From: Hyphomicrobiales bacterium
GTDB lineage: Bacteria; Pseudomonadota; Alphaproteobacteria; Rhizobiales; Rhizobiaceae
DNA length: 64,000 bases
Reading direction: 5' to 3'
Assembly: GCA_900466475.1 (NCBI GenBank)
Contig: UBMI01000007.1
Span: 390,569 to 454,568 of the forward strand
Part shown: piece after piece, positions 63,973 to 64,000 of the stretch
Numbering within the stretch: position 1 is the stretch's first letter
Layout of the letters: each line of letters opens with the position of its first letter
The notes under the pieces: model-generated
Database searches by the model: none
What the model was told of the DNA's origin: nothing
What the model saw: the letters and a program-made list of their open reading frames with translations, nothing else
Position numbers and translations under genes: made by a program

Positions 63973-64000
63973 GGATCATGCACTCCGAAATGGCTGCCCT

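Overview
The window reads as a high-GC alphaproteobacterial genome, most likely Rhizobium (R. leguminosarum/R. etli group). The best evidence is a complete rhizobial L-rhamnose locus, rhaD-rhaI divergent from rhaR-S-T-P-Q-U-K. Dense ABC-transport and sugar-catabolism operons, FixJ/NodW-type signalling and an FNR/FixK-type promoter fit the same group. I see no tRNA, rRNA, CRISPR array, transposase, integrase or origin. The species call is inference.

Layout. 1-2.8 kb: edge-truncated FixJ/LuxR response regulator and a triple-PAS histidine kinase. 2.8-8.7 kb: AraC regulator and a peptide/nickel-type ABC importer with a fused double ATPase. 8.8-10.9 kb: FAD aromatic hydroxylase divergent from a MarR regulator, with two matching operator candidates. 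10.9-22.5 kb: polyol/ketohexose module. A leftward operon holds a ketose 3-epimerase, ROK regulator, PfkB kinase, PF08013 epimerase and two SDR polyol dehydrogenases. The divergent rightward operon holds a binding protein, two permeases, a 68-aa membrane protein, an ATPase and an L-xylulose-reductase-like SDR. 22.6-24.8 kb: HpcH/HpaI aldolase, a decayed aldehyde dehydrogenase remnant and a TtuC/DmlA-type dehydrogenase. 25-29.5 kb: pobA/pobR, a TIM-barrel isomerase and an amidase. 29.7-33.1 kb: small hypotheticals, DUF1810, TetR and IclR regulators.

33.1-38.4 kb: a tightly coupled six-gene B-family (ba3-like) oxidase operon. It encodes subunits I and II, an easily missed 55-aa one-helix subunit and three multiheme c-type cytochromes. 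Upstream is an FNR/FixK box in class II geometry. 38.5-41.7 kb: ECF41-type sigma factor, HAD phosphatase, RibD/DHFR-like reductase and an AhpD-like carboxymuconolactone decarboxylase. 41.7-52.5 kb: rhamnose locus with a pair of inverted 19-bp operators. 52.6-61.5 kb: hydratase, then an AraC-controlled ferric-siderophore uptake system (TonB receptor, ATPase, Tat-type binding protein, fused permease, DUF2218-SIP reductase). 61.5-64 kb: 3-hydroxyisobutyrate-dehydrogenase-like protein and a GMC oxidoreductase.

How the parts work together. The polyol module is predicted to import a hexitol or pentitol, oxidise it to a ketose, interconvert ketoses, and pass D-tagatose through its 6-phosphate to fructose 6-phosphate. 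The rhamnose locus gives uptake, mutarotation, isomerisation, phosphorylation and aldol cleavage. The siderophore locus takes up iron chelates made by other organisms, since no biosynthesis genes are present. The oxidase operon is predicted to respond to low oxygen. The most novel points are the FNR-controlled oxidase with its tiny extra subunit, the polyol module with its short companion ORFs, and the paired operators.
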